Position numbers and translations under genes: made by a program
The notes under the pieces: model-generated
The model's input: the letters and a program-made list of their open reading frames with translations, nothing else
What the model was told of the DNA's origin: nothing
Databases searched by the model: none
Source of the DNA: Pteria penguin
Taxonomy: Eukaryota; Mollusca; Bivalvia; Pterioida; Pteriidae
Assembly (NCBI GenBank): GCA_035048485.1
Contig: CM068583.1
Location: 65,406,306 to 65,470,305 of the forward strand
Reading direction: 5' to 3'
Length of the DNA: 64,000 nucleotides
Shown: piece after piece, positions 59,419 through 64,000 of the stretch
Position numbering within the stretch: position 1 is the first letter of the stretch
Layout of the letters: each line of letters starts with the position of its first letter

Positions 59419-61128
59419 TCTGCAAGCATGACAAAAACAAAAAATGTGACAAAACGAACCAAAATAAAATTCAAACTTGATCTGTAACTTGTCATGGTAA
59501 AGCAATGTACCAAATATCAGATGAACATCAGATCTGCTAGCATGTGACCACAAAAAAAATAACTGCAGAAAACACATATTTGCATTAATTTTCAGAGTCC
59601 AAGGGCCATAACTTGGCAAAAAATTGATGAACTACAACAAAACTCAAACTTGATCTGTAACTTGTCATGGTAAAGCAATGTATCAAATATCAAATGAACA
59701 TCTGCAAGCATGGAAAAAAAGTGCAGAAAACTAATTTGCCAGACTGACAGCAGACGAATAGATGTATGGACAGAGTGAAACCTAGAGTTCTCTTACACAC
59801 AATTATTACTCAACAAACTGTAGAAATGACCTAAACAATTCCTGAAAAAAGTGATGGATCTGGAAAGGTTGTATGCATCACAAGTCATGTAAGATGATCT
59901 TGACCTCTGCTATCTGAAAGTAAGCTGCAGCAAAGGACATAGGAAACCTGAGTAAAACATGTTCCTCCATTTTTTTCACCTTCTTTTTTCAGCATCCATG
60001 AAATTTGTTTCTTCCAATTTTAGAAGAAAGTACCCCAATATTGTACTTAGGAAACTTTGCAAAATTAGGACTGTTACTATTAACGCATTGCTAAATTATC
60101 TACCAAACAAGTTTATAGTAAATAGTGTGCATAAGTTTCCTGAATCACAATACACCATGCATCATCGCTGTCAATCAGAGAGTTCTAACATAACTAATAA
60201 TGCATTCAAACCTAATTCTCGAACTTACTGATTTAGTATAATTTGTAACAAAAAGATAAACATGCTTTTTTATTTACTGGTAACTTGGACTTCTCATTCA
60301 CTACTAAACTTCATTTTAATTACAGTTCACTATTAATCATTAATATTATCTGTTTAACTGCACACCACTATCATGCTTTTATCAAATGAAAACATGTATG
60401 TTTGTACATTTTTCAAAATCAACAGAAGATCTTTTAAAATTATCATCATAATATGATTCAAAACATGGTGTCAAGTGTCATGGTGACAAGTGTTATGGTG
60501 TCAAGTGTCAAGGTGTCAAGTATCTTGGTGACAAGAGTATTCCAACTAAGAACTTCTGATAAAATGAGCTTGAATGACTGAGATCTTTAGTGGAACCAGT
60601 AGGGCATCAATGGCATGGGTTGATACTTGAAGTTAACTCACCTCCAGCTTTTGGAGAATTCTGCAGGATATAACACTTTTCTCCTTCCTTTTATTTTTGG
60701 GGGTATTCCTGGTACAAGGAATTTGGAATCCACTTTGACCATCTTGCCATCAGGTTTCATCAGATCATTGGTGAGATCTCTATCATACAAACCACATAAA
60801 CCTAAAAATAGACATCTCCAATCATATCTGTCCTAATGCATATGTCTGAGGAAAACTAAATAAATGCAGTAGTAAAAAAAATCTGATTCCACATTTCTGC
60901 ATTCTGATTACTCAAAATTTTCAATAATTATAACAGAAAGAAGAAATAAGAAAAATTAAGATTTGCATTTTCATATTTCTGTTGATGGATATAAAATCAG
61001 ATTGATTAAATGCCTGAACTTAACATACCTGTAGTTTTCTTGTAATCTGCACTGGAAGGGAAAACCCAGATATTGAGCAATCCACTTCTTGCTTTAACAG
61101 TAATAGATGTACCTATTGGCAGAATAAT
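46709..61128 (-). CDS. VWDE: VWDE-like transmembrane protein (vWF type D and EGF domains), 5'-truncated by window edge
   Basis: Eleven minus-strand exons with all phases consistent: 61029-61128, 60642-60801, 56518-56669, 53258-53394, 52701-52856, 51620-51797, 49685-49878, 47973-48212, 47495-47609, 47166-47346, 46709-46958 (stop TAA at 46709). They encode the last 620 residues. The visible part opens inside a vWF type D domain (GLLNIWVFPSADYKKTTGLCGLYD, written here as its GLLNIWVF and TTGLCGLYD parts; D/L-rich DLTNDLMKPDG follows). A Cys-containing linker and a basic RRRRR run follow (about residues 159-163, a possible furin site), then EPSWPTPNGWT and a helical Cys-poor stretch. One EGF domain with six cysteines covers about 282-308 (CENDCSGNGQC...CKCFNGF). 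An Ig/IPT-like segment ends VSVSNNGKD, followed by a Cys-rich block, a Thr-rich stalk, one membrane helix (about 511-535) and an 85-residue tail. This order matches the C-terminal half of VWDE-type proteins. The ligand is unknown. It converges on ATP6V0E. Confidence 0.8.
48202..48306. repeat. 54-bp tandem duplication across the 3' splice site of a VWDE-like exon
   Basis: Two copies of a 54-bp unit (48202-48255 and 48256-48306; 'ctctctccaatctacaacag' begins each) differ by almost nothing. The duplicated unit contains 11 bases of exon 47973-48212 and its acceptor, so there are two identical 3' splice sites 54 nt apart. Confidence 0.95.
48307..49684 (-). other. VWDE-like intron
   Basis: AT-rich intronic DNA. 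It includes 'tacagaatgtcatggatgtt' type degraded repeat text (48520-49120, with 'ggtgaccaattttcaagg' and 'acagtcagacaaaagg') that resembles old copies of the hairpin-ended elements. No gene recognised. Confidence 0.5.
49879..51619 (-). other. VWDE-like intron before the EGF exon pair
   Basis: AT-rich intronic DNA. A small tandem repeat of ~30-60 bp around 51150-51310 ('tatgtctgaaggacacaagt', 'caatattacta') has about five copies. No other feature. Confidence 0.6.
52930..53175 (+). mobile_element. Remnant of a dispersed repeat
   Basis: Ends with 'agacagacggacagacag' and 'accaatgggggactaaaaac', starts near 'gttccccaacggtttctg', and has 'caatcatgaccaaacttgaa' inside. The same type of text occurs at 59420-59800 and 21708-22986. 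Intronic in the VWDE-like gene. Boundaries uncertain. Confidence 0.4.
53584..55325. repeat. ~44-bp minisatellite with 685-bp higher-order duplication
   Basis: Units of about 43-46 bp ('cagagcagctcagtttatat', 'catgatactcacatacccag'). A large block including the unusual insert 'tggcaaataaagactaggac' recurs 685 bp later (54081 and 54766) and a third diverged form is near 55325. VWDE-like intron between exons 56518-56669 and 53258-53394. Confidence 0.95.
55326..56517 (-). other. VWDE-like intron, remaining part
   Basis: Diffuse repeats of ~150 bp with 'gatcattcctgtaaagtttc' and 'atcaaaattgctatga' (about 55480, 55620, 55735, 55890) look like a decayed tandem array. No gene recognised. Confidence 0.55.
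56760..57412. repeat. ~28-bp minisatellite 'aaacatcaggacctatctca'
   Basis: About 23 units of 27-29 bp (aaacatcaggacctatctca plus ctgacc), with variants. Adjacent to the VWDE-like exon 56518-56669, in its upstream intron. Confidence 0.95.
57719..59415 (+). mobile_element. 1.7-kb hairpin-ended element (full-length relative of 1-2788)
   Basis: The 5' end AACAAGAG overlaps the hairpin AGGCCC-AAGT-GGGCCT (57725-57740), followed by 'cgctcacctgag'. The 3' end is a hairpin with arms TCACTTGAGCC/GGCTCAGGTGA (59386-59410), then GCTAA. The GCTCACCTGAG near the 5' end is inverted in the 3' hairpin, so the element has subterminal inverted repeats. The interior carries about 1.5 copies of the unit that is triplicated at 1-2690. 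Flanks on both sides are 'aatctgcaagcat' repeats, marking the insertion point. Intronic in the VWDE-like gene. Confidence 0.75.
59420..59800. repeat. Two ~180-bp tandem copies of a dispersed repeat
   Basis: 'cttgatctgtaacttgtcat', then 'ggtaaagcaatgta' occurs near 59475 and 59650. It ends in 'cagacgaatagatgtatgga' and 'gtgaaacctagagttctctt'. Intronic in the VWDE-like gene. Confidence 0.75.
59801..60641 (-). other. VWDE-like intron, no feature
   Basis: AT-rich. A short run of 'caagtgtcatggtgt' repeats lies at 60470-60535. A 90-codon plus-strand frame (59959-60231) shows nothing recognisable. Confidence 0.6.
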
Positions 61129-61149
61129 CTGTAACATAATGTCATAATT

Positions 61150-61765
61150 ATTGTAACAACAATATGACTAATGATAGTAATATAGTTATACATGATGTGA
61201 CAAAGGCTGTAATAACAACTTGACTAATGGCAGTAATAGTTATACTGACTAATGGCAGGCATAGTTATACATGATGTGACAATGGCTGTAACCACAACCT
61301 GACTATATTTGTATACATCATGTGACATCGGCTGCAATAATACCTTGACTAATAGCAGTAATACTATACTAACTAATGACAGTAACATTATACTGACTAT
61401 TGACAGTAATAGTTTTACTAATGACAGTAATATATACTGACTAATGGCATTAATAATTATACTAATGGCATTAATCGTTATACTAATGGCAGTAATAATT
61501 ATACTGACTACTGACAGTATTAGTTAAACTGATGGCAGTAATAGTTATACTGACTAATGGCAGAAACAGTGATACTAATGGCAGTAATAATTTTACTGAT
61601 TAATGGCAGAATTAGTTATACAGATGTAACACTGACTAATGACAGTAATAGTTATACTGACTAATGGCAGTAATAGTTTTTTTGACTAATGGCAGTAATA
61701 GATACACTGACTAATGGCAGTATTAGTTATACTGACTAACAGCAGTAATAGTAATTCTGACTAAT
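61150..61765. repeat. Degenerate 'ctgactaatggcagtaatag' tandem repeat
   Basis: About 20-25 imperfect units of 20-33 bp ('tatactgactaatggcagta'). It starts about 20 bp from the 3' splice site of VWDE-like exon 61029-61128. Confidence 0.92.
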
Positions 61766-61849
61766 GTATGAATACCAAGTGAAGTATATATATTGTTATG
61801 TAGTGTTGAAGTTCTTTATTACAGTGTATACTGTATATTGCTATAATTA

Positions 61850-61876
61850 GGGTCTTCCGATTCCATCGGAAGACCC
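61850..61876. other. Perfect 12-bp stem hairpin leading a dispersed repeat
   Basis: Arms GGGTCTTCCGAT and ATCGGAAGACCC with a 3-nt loop. Followed by 'cttctgttattgtgaagtt', a (TTA/ATT)n run at 61909-61932 and 'gccattttctcagaaacgg'. It probably marks the 5' end of the repeat occupying the right end of the window. Confidence 0.7.
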
Positions 61877-62554
61877 TTCTGTTATTGTGAAGTTTTTTCT
61901 TTACATTTGTTATTATTATTATTATTATTATTCTTATTCTTAGCACTTTGACTGCCATTTTCTCAGAAACGGCTTGACCAACAACCTTTTTACTTGCTTT
62001 ACTAACTTGATGAGCCAGGGGAAATTGATTAATAAGAAAAAAAATTTAAAAATTATTTTTTTTAATCAAATTACATAACAGTGCATTATTTTTAAAATTC
62101 TCAAAAACAAGTTTATTATTCAAGATAGATTCCTTAAATTTTCATTTTCATTTTTGACAGGTATGTTCTTGACATTGAAGCCAACACCGATTATCTAGCC
62201 TTTATAGTATAGCCGCTATTTAAATTTAAAAATTACGTAATTTTTAAAATCTTTTATTTTAAGTCTTAGCATTTCAAAAATGCTACAAAACGATTTAGAA
62301 TAACAATTTCACCATGAAAAACCATGTTTCATGATTTTAAAACCATTTTAATACCATTTTAAAGTGTAATTTTAAAAAATTTTAAAAAGCAGGTGATTAA
62401 AATAATTTCATTGTCATTCGCTTATTTTAAGTCGGATTGCCACCAAAATAAATCCTGCACGTGACAAGGGTTCACTGTTTTAAATTTATTTTTCAAAAAC
62501 TTCCTATGATTTGCCGTTTTCCCTAGGTTATCTGTCAAAACTATCGAAATTCGC

Positions 62555-64000
62555 CCCCGGAAAGCGAAAAATACGCGCCGTAGTTAGCATGATTTTTCAA
62601 TTTCAATTTCTGAAAAACGGATTTATCTACACACTTTATATTTTTCCTTTAGACTTTCAAAGACGCCGTTACCCGTTTAAGTAAAAAAAAAGTTTAAAAA
62701 ATAAAGTGTCCAAAAAGATTACGTAACAATTACTTAAATTTTAAATTCTCCCCTATATAGCTTATTTTTGATGCTACACTATCCAAATTTAAACTATCAT
62801 ATTCTCTAGGTTCATATCTTCACAAAATTCATCGGCCGATAATATCTATCTCTTTTAGTTTGGCCGCTATTTCAATTTAAAATTTTTAAATAATTACGTA
62901 ATTTGCAAAATATGTTTATTTTCAGTCCTATCGTTTCCAGAGTATTACGAAACGATTTTCCGTAACGATTTCAGTATGAAACATGTTTCTCAGTATTTGA
63001 AAGTGAGCAATTTAAAGATTTTTTAAAGAATAACCTACTTGCGTAACTTTCATGTATTTTCTTATTCTTCGTATGAACAAAGAATAAAAACGAGAGTTTG
63101 AGAAAGAATTTGAATTCGAATTCTTAAACAAAAATAACATTTTTTGTAACCCGCTACTGATTACCAACGCAATAAACAAATCTTCCCCGAGCGTCGGGAT
63201 TACACATTAGAAAGTGCATTGAATTTGCCTTGCTTAATACCTCGCACAGCGCCGCTCTTATAGAGACGGGGAAAGCGCAGTAACTCGCGATTAATTATTA
63301 ATTCATTCGCGAGTTACTGCGCTGTCCCCGTGGAATATCTAATCGGCAATTACAAAGGAATGCCTCAATATGTATGTTTACTTAAATTTGAGTTTCTTTA
63401 TCTCCTTACTGTAGTAGTCATCTCAGTGCTATATATACAGCTAACTTGACCTTTGAAATGCGTAATACACACTCTCTATCCAGCTATGTCGCATTACGTC
63501 ACCACGCTTCTGAATGGGAATTCTGTAATACACTGACTTTCTGTAGCTGTATTCATGCCGCTTTAATTACATGAGTGTGTTTACATAGTGTCTCGGCCAG
63601 ATATATACATGTATCTATGTATATACTTCTCCTTTGTCCTAATCGGCATATCTATGATGCCGCAAGCTATCGAGAGCCGCCGTCGGAAAGCGAGAAATAC
63701 GCGCCGTAGTTAGCGAATTTTTCAATTTCAATTTCTGAAAAACGGATTTATCTACACATTTTATATTTTTCCTATAGTCTCTCAAAGACGCCGTTGCCCG
63801 TTTAAGTAAAAAAAAGTTTAAAAATGAAAGTTTTCAAAAACATTACGTAACAATTAGCTAAATCTTAAATTCTCACCTATATAGCTTATTTTTAATGCTA
63901 CACTATCCAAATTTGAACTATCATAATTTCTAGGTTCATATCTTTAAAAAATTCATCGGCCGATAATATCTATCTCTTTTAGTTTGGCCGCTATTTCAAT
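62555..64000. repeat. ~1.13-kb direct repeat running off the window
   Basis: A block beginning 'ggaaagcgaaaaatacgcgc' (62559) recurs at 63685 with the same order of motifs: 'ctgaaaaacggatttatcta', 'aaagacgccgtt', 'catcggccgataatatctat'. The spacing is about 1125 bp. The second copy is cut by the window edge. No coding frame is conserved. Confidence 0.88.
63266..63331. other. Long hairpin: 25-bp arms, 16-bp AT loop
   Basis: The left arm 63266-63290 begins ACGGGGAAAGCGCAG and the right arm 63307-63331 ends CTGCGCTGTCCCCGT. 24 of 25 positions pair. The loop is 'ttaattattaattcat'. It is much more GC-rich than its surroundings and lies between the two ~1.13-kb repeat copies. Confidence 0.85.

Overview
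This is a gene-poor, AT-rich, intron- and repeat-rich animal nuclear sequence. The three genes are metazoan, with GT-AG introns and many phase-1/phase-2 junctions. The repeats look like those of a bivalve or other lophotrochozoan: many 20-60 bp minisatellites, hairpin-ended elements carrying internal tandem repeats, and 'aaggtcaaggtcac'-type repeat text. The mollusc assignment is inference; the sequence alone does not fix the species.

Three protein-coding genes can be assembled exon by exon, with reading frame kept at every junction. (1) PYROXD2-like FAD-dependent oxidoreductase: minus strand, 13 exons from 29586 down to 2919, with the C-terminal exon(s) beyond the left edge. (2) ATP6V0E-like V-ATPase subunit e: plus strand, complete, 3 exons from 29948 to 39038. 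Genes 1 and 2 are divergent, with start codons 361 bp apart, so they probably share a bidirectional promoter. (3) VWDE-like protein (von Willebrand factor D and EGF domains): minus strand, 11 exons from 61128 down to 46709, with the N-terminal exons beyond the right edge. The visible part ends in a transmembrane helix and a cytoplasmic tail. Genes 2 and 3 converge.

Layout: 1-2788, hairpin-ended element with a triplicated ~857-bp unit. 2919-29586, PYROXD2, whose introns hold very large minisatellites (41-bp array 6119-8805; 48/61-bp array 12188-14011; 29-bp array 15645-19820; ~27-bp array 20310-24850 split by insertions) plus several small transposons. 29587-29947, shared promoter. 29948-39038, ATP6V0E, whose first intron holds a 1.25-kb inverted-repeat transposon with a perfect 8-bp target-site duplication and a LINE fragment inside it. 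39039-46012, 3' flank, two related 20-bp arrays and another hairpin-ended element. 46709-61128, VWDE-like gene with two more minisatellites and a 1.7-kb hairpin-ended element. 61850-64000, a hairpin-led repeat region with a ~1.13-kb repeated unit.

Two observations stand out. First, three separate tandem repeats begin exactly on a splice site and have copied it: a 3' acceptor in the 41-bp array, a 5' donor plus coding sequence in the 48/61-bp array, and an acceptor in a 54-bp duplication in the VWDE-like gene. Second, at least four elements start with AACAAGAG or AACTAGAA followed at once by a hairpin, carry internal tandem repeats and (where complete) end near a second hairpin. They look like one Helentron/pearl-type non-autonomous superfamily.
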